Below, one piece after another: positions 34,728 to 43,915 of a stretch of DNA of 60,382 nt. How positions within the stretch are numbered: position 1 is the stretch's first letter; the number at the start of each line of letters is the position of its first letter. Origin of the DNA: Candidatus Poribacteria bacterium (GTDB taxonomy: Bacteria > Poribacteria > WGA-4E > WGA-3G); the NCBI GenBank assembly GCA_022827625.1, contig JAJEIE010000007.1:1-60382 (forward strand). Reading direction: 5' to 3'. The notes under the pieces are model-generated. The model ran no database searches. It saw only the letters and a program-made list of their open reading frames with translations, and was not told the origin of the DNA. A program made the translations under genes and the position numbers.

Positions 34728-35873
34728 ATGCAGCAGAATGGAAAATACGGTGTTCTTTTACTCGGTGGACATCGCACACATCAGGAAAATTACGCCTCGA
34801 ATTTCGCACAGGATGAACGCTGTCGGTTGGTCGCTTTTGCGGATGAATTGGACGGACCGCCGGAGCGGATTACGTTGGCGCGTTCCCTGGCAGCGGAATT
34901 AAATCTACCCTTCATCGCCGACCTTGATGCGGCGTTGGCACGTGAAGATGTACATATTGTGAGTCTCTGTACAGATGTAGAACGCCGCGGACGTATCGGC
35001 GCAAAATGTGCCGAAGCCGGAAAGCACGTCTATCTCGACAAGCCGATGGCACTCAACCCGGAAGATGCCGATAAGATTGTTGCCGCTGTTGAAAAAAATG
35101 GTGTGAAATCTCAGATGTTTAGCAATATTTATAGTACGTGGGCGCGCACCGTTCAGCAGGCATTGACAACTGGAAGTATCGGACAACTGCAGGCAATTCA
35201 TTGTGATGTCTTATTTTCTAAAGGACATCCCGGCACCGCGCCGGTCGGCGAAAAACGGATTCAAAAACCTACGCTGGAACGCTACAGTTTCGTTGAAGCC
35301 AAACCTGAGATGTTCGATGTCGGTGTCTATGCTGTGTCTATGGTGAATTGGTTGACGCAAAAACGGGTGGCGCGCGTCTTTGGTGGAACGGCGAACTATT
35401 TCTTTCAAGAACATCGCAACTGCGGACTTGAGGACTTTGGTGCTTTGGTCCTGACCTTAGAAGGCGGGATCACGGCAACGATTGTTGGTGGACGCTACGG
35501 TTGGCAGAGTCACGCGCAAGGCGGCGTTCGGAAAGTCCATCTCGTTGGCACTGAGGGTTCTTTGACGTTTGATGCTTCGGCGAATCGTTTGGAAGTTTTC
35601 GCAGCTGAACCGGGGTTTGAACCGCCGGAGCCTCATCCGCTCGATCCGATGGGAATGTGGAGTAGCACACAAGCAGGGATTGGGATGCAACCTAAGCAAC
35701 TGTGGATAGATGTGAGCAGTGGGGACGACGGACAACGCGAATTTAGTGCGTTTGTGGATTGCATTGAGAACGGTGTAGAGAGTGAGATGAACGCTGAATT
35801 TGCAGCGCATTCTGTCGAAATTATCTGCGCCGGGTATCGTTCTGCGGCGACTGGAGAAGTCATCAACCTCTAA
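34728..35873 (+). CDS. Gfo/Idh/MocA-family NAD(P)-dependent oxidoreductase, second member
   Basis: 381 residues. The Rossmann part opens KYGVLLLGGHRTHQENYASN, with LGGH in place of the usual GxGxxG, so nucleotide binding may be altered. The catalytic-domain motifs are present: VYLDKPMALNPEDADKI (the EKP motif reads DKP) and MFDVGVYAVSMVNWL. IEAAHS-type C-terminal residues read NAEFAAHSVEIICAGYRSA. Coupled to the small gene just upstream. It overlaps the convergent AAA ATPase gene by 11 bases at its 3' end. Probably a sugar or polyol dehydrogenase; substrate not inferable. Confidence 0.88.
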   Translation: MQQNGKYGVLLLGGHRTHQENYASNFAQDERCRLVAFADELDGPPERITLARSLAAELNLPFIADLDAALAREDVHIVSLCTDVERRGRIGAKCAEAGKHVYLDKPMALNPEDADKIVAAVEKNGVKSQMFSNIYSTWARTVQQALTTGSIGQLQAIHCDVLFSKGHPGTAPVGEKRIQKPTLERYSFVEAKPEMFDVGVYAVSMVNWLTQKRVARVFGGTANYFFQEHRNCGLEDFGALVLTLEGGITATIVGGRYGWQSHAQGGVRKVHLVGTEGSLTFDASANRLEVFAAEPGFEPPEPHPLDPMGMWSSTQAGIGMQPKQLWIDVSSGDDGQREFSAFVDCIENGVESEMNAEFAAHSVEIICAGYRSAATGEVINL

Positions 35874-37680
35874 TACCCATCACTTCGAGTTGTGCAATCT
35901 GTTTCACCCAAGAGGCCCGGATGTCTGGAGAGTATTCGCCGGGGAGTAAGGACTTTCGTGTGCAATTAACGAGTGCCTGTAAAGTCTGATAACGTCGGAT
36001 TGGACCGATGTCGGGGAGAATCCGGTCTTCGACGACAGCGATGATCTCATCGAGCGTCAATTCGCCTGTTTCGTCTGATGTCTTTGACAAACGACCCTTG
36101 TGGAGGCTGGCGGCTTCTAAGTCAGAACGTAGCGAAGCAAAACTCGCAGCGGAATAGTCTTCTGTCAATTCCAAGAGTTGTTCGACGGCTGCTTCAGAAA
36201 TCGGGCCCCCAACGACTTTAGCGATAGTCCAGCGAAGGAAAGCCTCTCGGTCTTCGCCACTCGGATCGAGGACTGGAACGACCATATCCCCAACCCTGCC
36301 TTCTCGCCGTAGATCGGGTGAGAGGTTATAGATACGCGCCGTCATCAGGAGCCACGTGATATTGCCACGGAGTTGTGGATCCGACATCATCGCCTGTATT
36401 TTGCCTGTCAAACGCCGTTCTGTGCTGTGGGCATCCTGACCGACATTACCGAATTGCGTATCCGCTTCATCGACGAAGATGAGCACCTTCACGAGTGCCA
36501 TCAACAGTCGCTTGAGTCGCTCAAAGATAACATCTGTTTGTCCGAACCACATACTCCGAATGTTCTTGAGTACGAGGACCGGGATATCGAGTTCACCGGC
36601 GAGTCCCTCGAAAATAAAGGTTTTTCCGCTGCCGATGGGACCACAAACGCTCATGCCGGGGATCGCATCAGAACCCGTTGAGGTGATACGGGGCATCAAC
36701 TGGGTCTTGAGAAAATCTACCAGTTTTTGGTTACCAACGATATCCTTGAGACTGTGTGCCGGTTTCTTAAACTCTACGACATCTTCGCCTAACTGCCCTT
36801 GGATAAATTCGGACACTTTGTTAATAACATCTTCCGGTTGTAATTTGTCGCCAGAGTAGCGCGTGGAGAGGAGAAGTTGACGCAACGCCTGTATCGATAA
36901 ACCTGCTGTCAGCATCGCGAGTTGGGCTTGTGTGCCCCAAAGGTTAAGCGGTTTTTCCACCAATTTCGGTGTGTTGTTGAACCATGAAATGAAGTGCTGG
37001 CGTTCGGGCATCCCTGGCGATGGGATCTCAACGGTGACCACCTGGGGTAGCCTGATAATCCGAGAATTCACGAGGCTCGCGGATTCTGTGACGAAGATGA
37101 CGGTGTCGTTATCATTCATGAAATTGGAGTCTGAAATCCAATCCTGAACGATACTAATCCGGTGTCTGTCTTGAAGGGATAGACTCCGAATTTCGCCTTC
37201 TGGCAGCAGCATATCTGCCGCTTCAATGAAGATTATCAGTTTTTCTGAGAGTAGTTTTTCGCCTTGTGCATGCGTGCTTCGGGAGAGCAGGCAGAATTGC
37301 CGTAAGAGTTCGAGTGCCAGCGTAGGACTGCCGATCGCGTCATTCATATACTGCGTAAAGGAGACATTAGCAGTTTCGGCAGCAGCGTCTGACAGGCCAC
37401 CGGAACGTCGCGTGCTTGCATTTGTATCAAATTCCAGCTCAGTTGTCCCGCGCCACACATTGAACGCCTGCTTAACTTTTTCCCGATCAGCATCCTGAGC
37501 AAACCGTATAGGACCGTTGAGCTCGTAAACTATCAGAATGAACCCAGGGATGTCCCAGCTGCGCGTTAAGAAGGGGACGAGTGGGATGTAATCCGTATCC
37601 TCTGCCTCGCGTATGAAGAAGAGGTCGTGGATATTTCCAGACAGAACGAGGCTCCGGGATGTGCCTGAATTGATAAGCAT
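35863..37680 (-). CDS. Tandem AAA ATPase partnered with PspA
   Basis: 605 residues. The second half (about 290-500) is a classical AAA domain: SLKDIVGNQKLVDFL, Walker A CGPIGSGKT, Walker B VLIFVDEADTQF, sensor-1 region ITWLLMTARIYN and the finger region DLRREGRVGDMVVPVLDP. The first half (about 1-280) has the order of an AAA core (SGNIHDLFF, LIIFIEAADMLLP, NDTVIFVTESASL, IIRLPQVVTVEIPSPGMPER) but no Walker A, so it looks like a degenerate ATPase domain. The start ATG has a weak Shine-Dalgarno, with a stop 17 codons upstream. It lies 93 bases downstream of a PspA/IM30 homologue on the same strand, a pairing that recalls ESCRT-III with Vps4. Confidence 0.87.
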   Translation of the reverse strand: MLINSGTSRSLVLSGNIHDLFFIREAEDTDYIPLVPFLTRSWDIPGFILIVYELNGPIRFAQDADREKVKQAFNVWRGTTELEFDTNASTRRSGGLSDAAAETANVSFTQYMNDAIGSPTLALELLRQFCLLSRSTHAQGEKLLSEKLIIFIEAADMLLPEGEIRSLSLQDRHRISIVQDWISDSNFMNDNDTVIFVTESASLVNSRIIRLPQVVTVEIPSPGMPERQHFISWFNNTPKLVEKPLNLWGTQAQLAMLTAGLSIQALRQLLLSTRYSGDKLQPEDVINKVSEFIQGQLGEDVVEFKKPAHSLKDIVGNQKLVDFLKTQLMPRITSTGSDAIPGMSVCGPIGSGKTFIFEGLAGELDIPVLVLKNIRSMWFGQTDVIFERLKRLLMALVKVLIFVDEADTQFGNVGQDAHSTERRLTGKIQAMMSDPQLRGNITWLLMTARIYNLSPDLRREGRVGDMVVPVLDPSGEDREAFLRWTIAKVVGGPISEAAVEQLLELTEDYSAASFASLRSDLEAASLHKGRLSKTSDETGELTLDEIIAVVEDRILPDIGPIRRYQTLQALVNCTRKSLLPGEYSPDIRASWVKQIAQLEVMGIRG

Positions 37681-37773
37681 TCCGGCTTCTGTGCGGAATG
37701 TGTAGGTTGGGCTTTTAACGGCTATGGGTCACCGCCCCCTTCGATTTTCTACGACGCACCTAAAAAAACGGCG

Positions 37774-38610
37774 TTATACTGGGAGTTCGGAATCCGAGTC
37801 CGATTTTGCCTTATCGGGTTCAGCCTGCGTCTGTGTATCCGTTTGCTGTGCTCCAAAAATTAAGGCATCAAATTCGTCATTGGTAGCAGAGGAACGTGCT
37901 GCTGTGAGGAATTCTTCCTCGTCGCTCCTTGAATCCGTTCCAGCCAATTCCTGTGAAACTTTTGAACGCGCTTTCGCTTTCTCACGTATTTCACGCATGC
38001 GCGTCAATTCGGCGGAAGTGCCGTCCATACTGATACCAGAGAGCATATCGGCGATTTCTTCTTGTTCCCGCGCCGTAATCAGGTCCGCAACTGCCTCGGA
38101 TTGTTCGGACTTGATCTTATCTAAATCGCGATGGAGACTGGTAATCTGAAGTTTGCGGGATTCGATATCTGCTTGCGCACCTTCAATCTCGTTTTCCAGT
38201 TCCGTAATGCGACCGTTCTTTTCCGTCAGATTGGAATTGAAGTCTTGATAAGCGGTGACGCATCGCGTGTATTCAGGGTGGCTTTTAATTTCTTCTTGTG
38301 CGAGTCCTTCACCTTGTAACGCCGTAGCCGTCTGCTGTGCCTTGGCGATTGCGCCTGATTTTAGTTCTTCCAACCGATCGACTTCATCCGTTAAACTTTG
38401 GACTGTCGACTTCTTCTGTTCAACGATAGCAATAAGTTGCCCGATGGCTTGTTTGTAGCGTTGAATATTTCCTTTCTTATCGCGGATAATGTCTTCGTAA
38501 GCACCCCTAACGGCTTCAGGGTTTTCCATCATTCTATCCGCAGATTCATGTGCCCGGCCCGTCAGTGTATACCAGATAGCCTTGAAAAATCTTGTGAATC
38601 CATTTGCCAT
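37774..38610 (-). CDS. PspA/IM30 (Vipp1)-family membrane-remodelling protein
   Basis: 278 residues; ATG after AGGAG. The N-terminal helix GFTRFFKAIWYTLTGRA is amphipathic, as needed for membrane binding, and MMENPEAVRGAYEDIIRDKK is the start of the PspA coiled hairpin. Long coiled-coil heptads run to about residue 185. The C-terminal ~70 residues are acidic and look disordered (SRSDEEEFL, PDKAKSDSDSELPV), beyond the usual 220-230-residue length. PspA/IM30 proteins are bacterial ESCRT-III relatives that form rods and rings and protect the inner membrane. Its likely partner is the AAA ATPase gene immediately downstream. Confidence 0.9.
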   Translation of the reverse strand: MANGFTRFFKAIWYTLTGRAHESADRMMENPEAVRGAYEDIIRDKKGNIQRYKQAIGQLIAIVEQKKSTVQSLTDEVDRLEELKSGAIAKAQQTATALQGEGLAQEEIKSHPEYTRCVTAYQDFNSNLTEKNGRITELENEIEGAQADIESRKLQITSLHRDLDKIKSEQSEAVADLITAREQEEIADMLSGISMDGTSAELTRMREIREKAKARSKVSQELAGTDSRSDEEEFLTAARSSATNDEFDALIFGAQQTDTQTQAEPDKAKSDSDSELPV

Positions 38611-38791
38611 TGTTATTTCTCCTGTAAGCGTGCGCGTTTGAAACGCAGCCTTCCTATATGGGTTTGCAAGTTATGCCAGTGCCGCTTCGCACGACTCTGC
38701 ACCGCGCTACAGACACCTATAATATCGTAATTTTAACATATTTTATCTAAAATCGCAAGAAAATTCCACGTAAGGCTTGCTGAAATTCTGC

Positions 38792-38820
38792 TTGACACCA
38801 AGCAGGTATCCAAGTAAAAT
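38792..38820 (+). promoter_or_regulatory. Sigma-70-type promoter for the metallopeptidase-TPR gene
   Basis: TTGACA (38792-38797), 17-base spacer, TAAAAT (38815-38820), ending 31 bases before the ATG at 38852. Near-consensus boxes and ideal spacing, in the divergent region with the pspA-like gene. Confidence 0.65.
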
Positions 38821-38851
38821 ACACCCTAAACACTACTTTTAATTTTAAAAA

Positions 38852-41278
38852 ATGCACATAACACCTATGATACATAGGTCATTTTCATATTGGTTCTGGT
38901 TCATTGCGTTGGGTGTCTTGGCACTTGTGCTTGCCAATGTGCCGCTCTTTAACATCCTCGCTTTTGAGTTTTGCGCCGTGATGGCACTCAGTATTTCTTT
39001 CGCTGGTGCGCATATAGCACTCACAGTGCTGCAGCAAATGAAGCGGAGTCCAGAGGCACTTACCGGACCCCCCAGACGAATTGTCTTCCGGTGTTTCTGG
39101 CATGCCCTGATATCTAACGTCAGTTTGCTCCTATTACCGCTCGGTATAATTTTGCTGAACGCTTTTCGGGTCAAAAATTGCGATTTTGGTGAAGGGTTTC
39201 TCTTTTTCGCTATTTTACCCCTAATCAGTTGTCTGTATGCGACTGCAGCGGGTGTGTTTTTTGGATTCTGGGTTCAGAAACGGTGGGCGGCATACTTGGC
39301 GTATCTCGGCTATCTCTTACTTTCTTGCGTCCCAGTGGTTATCAATCTCATATTTTATCCACCCGTATTTGCGTATCATTCGACTTTCGGATATTTTCCG
39401 GGACCGATTTACGATTTCGTTATTCGGATAACCGGAACACTCCTGATTGCCCGTATGGAGACGCTGCTCTGGGTGTCCCTATTTTTGGGACTCACTATTA
39501 GCACTTGTGAGGTGAGTCGGAAAACAGGATTGATGCCGAAGCTGAGGTGGCGTAAACTTGTTGGACCCCTTACAAAACGCGTCCCGTTATATTTGTTGAT
39601 CGTTGGCGTATTAGGTTTTCAATTTTATGCAGGCGCGCTCGGTATTCGTCCAACCCGGGAAGATGTCGCTCGAAAACTTGGCGGCTTCCGAGAAACAACG
39701 CATTTTGAAATTTTTTATGCCCGTGAACTTGAACCTCAGATTGAACGGATTGCTGAGGATTGCGAATTTCAGTACGCCCAACTCTCTGATTATCTCATGC
39801 CTGAAGGTGAAGTGCTTTCTCGAAAGGTTCGAGCCTACATCTATGCTTCTCCAGCACAGAAGAAACGGTTGATTGGCGCACGTCATACGTCTATCGAGGA
39901 TCCGTTCGGTTATGGGTTTCACATCCATACCCAAGGTTTTCCGCATCCGGTACTGAAACATGAATTGGCACATGTCTTTACTATACCTTGGTCACCCTTG
40001 AAAGTGAGTCTGAAGATAGGTCTCCATGAAGGGATCGCAGTTGCTGCGGATTGGGAGGAAGGCAGACTTACCGGACATCAGTGGGCAAAAGCGATGCGGC
40101 AGATGGAGATCGCGCCCCCCCTTTCAGGCATCATGGGATTCGGATTTTGGGGACATGCGGGTTCACGTAGTTATCTATTGGCTGGCTCCTTTGTTCGGTT
40201 TCTTGTTGATACCTACGGCATAGAAAAATTTAAGGGCGTTTTTCCGACTGGGAATTTTGTGAAGCATTATGGGAAAGACTTGTATGCATTGGAAATGGAG
40301 TGGGTCGAATTTTTGGACAAGGTCCCTTTGAATGACAATGACATAGCCTATACAACGTACCGTTTACAGCAGCGGAGTGTTTTTGAGCGCGTCTGTGCCC
40401 ATGAGATGGCGGCTTGGCGAGATACGGCGTGGCAGGCGTACTACCGAAAAGATTTTGTCACTGCCGTCCAAACTTTTGAAACGATGCTGTCCGCTGAATC
40501 TAACAACTTAAACACACTATACGGCTTAATGTACAGTGCCTATCGGATGCAAGATTATGATAAGGCACTGTCGTTAGCAACTCGCATCGCAGGTGCGGAG
40601 GACACGCGATTGAGTCCAGAAGCAGTCCTCTTGACGGGAGACATCCACTGGCTCAAGGGTGATCACGAGCAGGCGTTAGAGACATACGCTTCGCTTGAAA
40701 CAGAACACCAGACAGTTGAGTTGAGGCGTATCAAGCGAATTGTAGCACTTTCTTATCCTGATACAACGCCGACGGATTGGGATTCCCAACGCATTGGAAT
40801 GCGGCAAGAGAATTCGTCCTTACGAGATCTGCTCCGCGCTGTGCTAATAGAATCCAAAGAGGGTGCCGAGAGGATGGCATACCTGTCCAGATGTATGCAA
40901 ACGGCACCAGATATGTGGTTAGCGTATCTTTTGGCTGGTGAATTACTCTATAGAGAAGAGGCGTGGCAGAATAGCAACCGATATTTCCAACGCGCCGCAG
41001 CACTATTAGAAAAATCAGGGATTGGGAATGAGGATTTGCCGGAGACACCGGCGCGCTTCCAATTGACATCCGAACAGTACGAGCGTCTCGTATTAGAGAT
41101 CCAGAGGACAATAGGCATCAATGCATACCATCAGAAAGATTATGAGACCGCAATAGAAGTATTTTCTGCAATTGCAAAGAACGAAGCATTGCCCCTCGGA
41201 ACCACACTAAGAGCAGATAGGTGGCAACAAAGGTGTCACTGGGCGCGATTAAATCGGGTAGATGCCATAAGTCCATAG
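38852..41278 (+). CDS. Polytopic membrane metallopeptidase (HELAH) with C-terminal TPRs
   Basis: 808 residues. The N-terminal third has about six hydrophobic segments (around 15-30, 38-60, 88-105, 115-140, 150-170, 195-218) and another at 245-262. A gluzincin-like domain follows, with the zinc motif HELAH at 370-374 and a candidate third ligand Glu393 in GLHEGIA; this resembles peptidase-MA-type domains. The C-terminal ~300 residues are TPR-like (AYYRKDFVTAVQTFETMLSA, AYRMQDYDKALSLATRI, HQKDYETAIEVFSAIAKNEA). It probably cleaves substrates at or outside the membrane, with the TPRs choosing partners. Topology and substrate are inferred. Confidence 0.87.
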   Translation: MHITPMIHRSFSYWFWFIALGVLALVLANVPLFNILAFEFCAVMALSISFAGAHIALTVLQQMKRSPEALTGPPRRIVFRCFWHALISNVSLLLLPLGIILLNAFRVKNCDFGEGFLFFAILPLISCLYATAAGVFFGFWVQKRWAAYLAYLGYLLLSCVPVVINLIFYPPVFAYHSTFGYFPGPIYDFVIRITGTLLIARMETLLWVSLFLGLTISTCEVSRKTGLMPKLRWRKLVGPLTKRVPLYLLIVGVLGFQFYAGALGIRPTREDVARKLGGFRETTHFEIFYARELEPQIERIAEDCEFQYAQLSDYLMPEGEVLSRKVRAYIYASPAQKKRLIGARHTSIEDPFGYGFHIHTQGFPHPVLKHELAHVFTIPWSPLKVSLKIGLHEGIAVAADWEEGRLTGHQWAKAMRQMEIAPPLSGIMGFGFWGHAGSRSYLLAGSFVRFLVDTYGIEKFKGVFPTGNFVKHYGKDLYALEMEWVEFLDKVPLNDNDIAYTTYRLQQRSVFERVCAHEMAAWRDTAWQAYYRKDFVTAVQTFETMLSAESNNLNTLYGLMYSAYRMQDYDKALSLATRIAGAEDTRLSPEAVLLTGDIHWLKGDHEQALETYASLETEHQTVELRRIKRIVALSYPDTTPTDWDSQRIGMRQENSSLRDLLRAVLIESKEGAERMAYLSRCMQTAPDMWLAYLLAGELLYREEAWQNSNRYFQRAAALLEKSGIGNEDLPETPARFQLTSEQYERLVLEIQRTIGINAYHQKDYETAIEVFSAIAKNEALPLGTTLRADRWQQRCHWARLNRVDAISP

Positions 41279-41394
41279 ACGCGAACACACAACTGAGGCT
41301 TTTGGACGGATTTTTATCTCAACTAAAATTGTCAGGTCTTCGTCTAATTGGGGTTGATCTAAGAACAGATTTTACTATTTTATAAGGAGCTGCT

Positions 41395-43314
41395 ATGAAA
41401 CTTTTTGTGCCGGGAAGAATTTGCCTGTTCGGGGAACACAGCGATTGGGCAGGCGGGCACCGGCGAAATAACGCAGCGCTCGAAAAGGGCTATACGTTAA
41501 TAACCAGCACAAACCAAGGTGTGTATGCCGAGGTTAAGCCGCATCCAACCTGTCTAATTTTGAGGACAACACTCAGTGATGGCACCCGCCATGGTCCCTA
41601 TAGCCTGCCCATGGAGGGGAGTGCGCTCCTCGCTGAAGCTGAAAAGGGCGGATTTTTTAGTTATGCTGCCGGTGTTGCCTATCAGATTTTGACCAACTAC
41701 CGGATCCAAGGGTTGGAAATCGATAATTATCTCACCGATTTGCCCGTCAAAAAAGGGTTGTCTTCAAGTGCAGCCATCAGTGTTTTAGTGGCACGCGCCT
41801 TTAATCGCACGTATGATCTCAAGATGACGACACGTGGTGAGATGGAATATGCTTATCGCGGTGAGACGACAACACCTTCACGCTGTGGACGGATGGACCA
41901 GGGGTGTGCATACCAACAGCCTATCCTCATGACCTTTGACGGGGACCATATTGATGTCCGAGAGTTCAACGTGTCGCAAAACATGTACCTCGTGATTGTT
42001 GATCTCGGTGCTGGTAAAGATACACGTCTCATACTAAACCAATTAAATCACTGTTATCCGTTTGCGGAAAGCGAATTAGATAGAAATGTTCAACACTACC
42101 TCGGTCCACTCAGTGCGCAGATTACACAAGAGGCATATCAGGCACTACGCGACGGAGATGCCGAAGCAGTCGGGAAGCTCATGACACGCGCACAGATGGA
42201 ATTCGACAAACACCTCATCCCGGCGTGTCCATCGCAATTGACAGCTCCTTTCCTTCACAAGGTTCTCAACTATGCGCCGATTCAACCGTATATCTGGGGC
42301 GGCAAAGGGGTCGGTTCGCAAGGCGATGGATCCGCACAATTTATTGCAAAAGACGAAGAGAGCCAACAGAAGGTTATTGAAATTATTGAACGGGATTTGG
42401 ATATGTCCTGTCTGGAACTCGTTATTGAGGCGGGGAGACACGTCCGAAAAGCCGTCATCCCTGCTGCAGGATTTGGCACTCGGCTATTCCCTGCTTCAAA
42501 GGCGATGAAGAAAGAATTGTTTCCCGTGATTGACAGTTCTGGGCAAGCCAAGCCAGCGATCATGGCAATCGTTGAAGAGGCAGTGAAGGCGGGTATTGAG
42601 GAGGTTTGCCTTATCGTTCAGCCAGGTGATACCGAACTCTTTGAGTCGTTTTTCAAAACGCCACCCCCGATTGAACACTTTAATAAACTCAGTAAAGAGA
42701 ATCAAGCGTATTGTAACTATCTATTGGAATTAGGGAGTCGAGTGACGTTCGTTACACAGGACGTTCAGGAGGGTTTTGGACATGCCGTCTACTGCGCACG
42801 GGAATGGGTCGGCAACGAACCGTTTCTGCTCATGCTTGGTGATCATCTCTACGGTTCAGATGAGGAAAGGTGCTGCGCACGCCAGGTGGTCGAGGCTTAT
42901 GAGCGCGTGGGGCAGAGCGTCGTTGGACTCAAGGTTACACCGATTGAACACTTGTCGAATTTTGGATGTGTCACTGGGGTCTGGGAAGAAGAGAACGCAC
43001 TCCTTTCGGTAACGGAGTTTTACGAAAAACCGGATGCTGAGTATGCGATGGAACATTTGCACGTAGATGGAATGGATATAGACCAGTTCTTGACGGTGTT
43101 CGGTATCTATGTTATTCAGCCCCAGATTTTTGAATTTCTCGAACGGAACATCACCCATAATCTACGTGAGCGTGGGGAATTCCAACTCACTTCCTGTTTG
43201 GACGAGTTACGGAAGGCAGACGGATTTTCAGGATATGTTGTTAAAGGACGCCGATTTGACATCGGGCTTCCTGAGGAATATCGGCAGACGGTTCTTGAGT
43301 TTAGGGATGCGTAG
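41395..43314 (+). CDS. Fused GHMP sugar kinase and sugar-1-phosphate nucleotidyltransferase
   Basis: 639 residues; ATG after AAGGAG. Residues 1-345 are a GHMP kinase: PGRICLFGEHSDWAGG (6-21), the phosphate loop LPVKKGLSSSAAISV (116-130) and motif 3 GGKGVGSQGDGSAQ (302-315). Residues 350-639 are a GalU-type nucleotidyltransferase: AVIPAAGFGTRLFPASKAMK with KELFPVID, FVTQDVQEGFGHAVYCA, LLMLGDHLYGSDE, FYEKPDAEYA and GRRFDIGLPEEY. Together they would phosphorylate a sugar at C1 and activate it, most likely to a UDP-sugar because of the GalU likeness, in one salvage enzyme. In the known Bacteroides fucokinase fusion the domains are in the opposite order. The sugar is unknown. Confidence 0.92.
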   Translation: MKLFVPGRICLFGEHSDWAGGHRRNNAALEKGYTLITSTNQGVYAEVKPHPTCLILRTTLSDGTRHGPYSLPMEGSALLAEAEKGGFFSYAAGVAYQILTNYRIQGLEIDNYLTDLPVKKGLSSSAAISVLVARAFNRTYDLKMTTRGEMEYAYRGETTTPSRCGRMDQGCAYQQPILMTFDGDHIDVREFNVSQNMYLVIVDLGAGKDTRLILNQLNHCYPFAESELDRNVQHYLGPLSAQITQEAYQALRDGDAEAVGKLMTRAQMEFDKHLIPACPSQLTAPFLHKVLNYAPIQPYIWGGKGVGSQGDGSAQFIAKDEESQQKVIEIIERDLDMSCLELVIEAGRHVRKAVIPAAGFGTRLFPASKAMKKELFPVIDSSGQAKPAIMAIVEEAVKAGIEEVCLIVQPGDTELFESFFKTPPPIEHFNKLSKENQAYCNYLLELGSRVTFVTQDVQEGFGHAVYCAREWVGNEPFLLMLGDHLYGSDEERCCARQVVEAYERVGQSVVGLKVTPIEHLSNFGCVTGVWEEENALLSVTEFYEKPDAEYAMEHLHVDGMDIDQFLTVFGIYVIQPQIFEFLERNITHNLRERGEFQLTSCLDELRKADGFSGYVVKGRRFDIGLPEEYRQTVLEFRDA

Positions 43315-43362
43315 TTCGGGAAAGCACAATGACTATTTTTATGGTATGTGCTTCCAAATTTG

Positions 43363-43371
43363 TGGTATAAT
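43363..43371 (+). promoter_or_regulatory. Extended -10 promoter element
   Basis: TGGTATAAT: a perfect TATAAT (43366-43371) with an extended TGn, and no good -35. It lies 107 bases before the small coiled-coil gene at 43478. Confidence 0.4.
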
Positions 43372-43477
43372 TGCTTTATCCAGTTTTGGGTGGCATTTCT
43401 GCAAACACTACACGCTGTTTCTGTCACCTTCCTACCACATAGCAGGGGGATAAATCAAACTGGAGCTGGAACGTCTT

Positions 43478-43906
43478 ATGAAAACTATTTTGCTTTTCTC
43501 TATACTATTCTGTGCGATAGCGGTGCCGGCAATGGGGGCACTCACCGATGCTGACCTTGACAAGATCCGCTTGATTGTCCAAGAGGAAATTAAGAGCGAG
43601 ATTGCACCGCTCATAACTGACATTAATAAACTAAAGACAAATGATGCTATTCGGCAGACAGAACTCAAGAATCTTAGCAAAAATATTGATGACAAGTTTG
43701 AAAGTGTTGAAAAGAACTTCGACAGACAAAATAGCATCATCATCGCCTGCATCGGTATACCTTTAGCGGTTCTTGCAATAGGTGCAACCATTTGGGGGAT
43801 ATTGGCAAGTAAGCGCAGCACAAAAGATCGCACACTTGAGCAGCAGATCGAAGTGCTTACACAAGAAATCGAAACGCTGAAGCAACAGAGAACTGTCCAA
43901 CCTTAA
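43478..43906 (+). CDS. Small signal-anchored coiled-coil membrane protein
   Basis: 142 residues. Signal peptide MKTILLFSILFCAIAVPAMG, then a charged coiled coil (about 24-85: LDKIRLIVQEEIKSEIA, NLSKNIDDKFESVEKNF), one transmembrane segment (about 88-110: IIIACIGIPLAVLAIGATIW) and a short second coiled coil (EQQIEVLTQEIETLKQQ). The C-terminus should face the cytoplasm. This layout is common in small bacterial proteins of unknown role. It ends nine bases from the convergent sensor gene. Confidence 0.75.
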   Translation: MKTILLFSILFCAIAVPAMGALTDADLDKIRLIVQEEIKSEIAPLITDINKLKTNDAIRQTELKNLSKNIDDKFESVEKNFDRQNSIIIACIGIPLAVLAIGATIWGILASKRSTKDRTLEQQIEVLTQEIETLKQQRTVQP

Positions 43907-43915
43907 AGTGAAATC

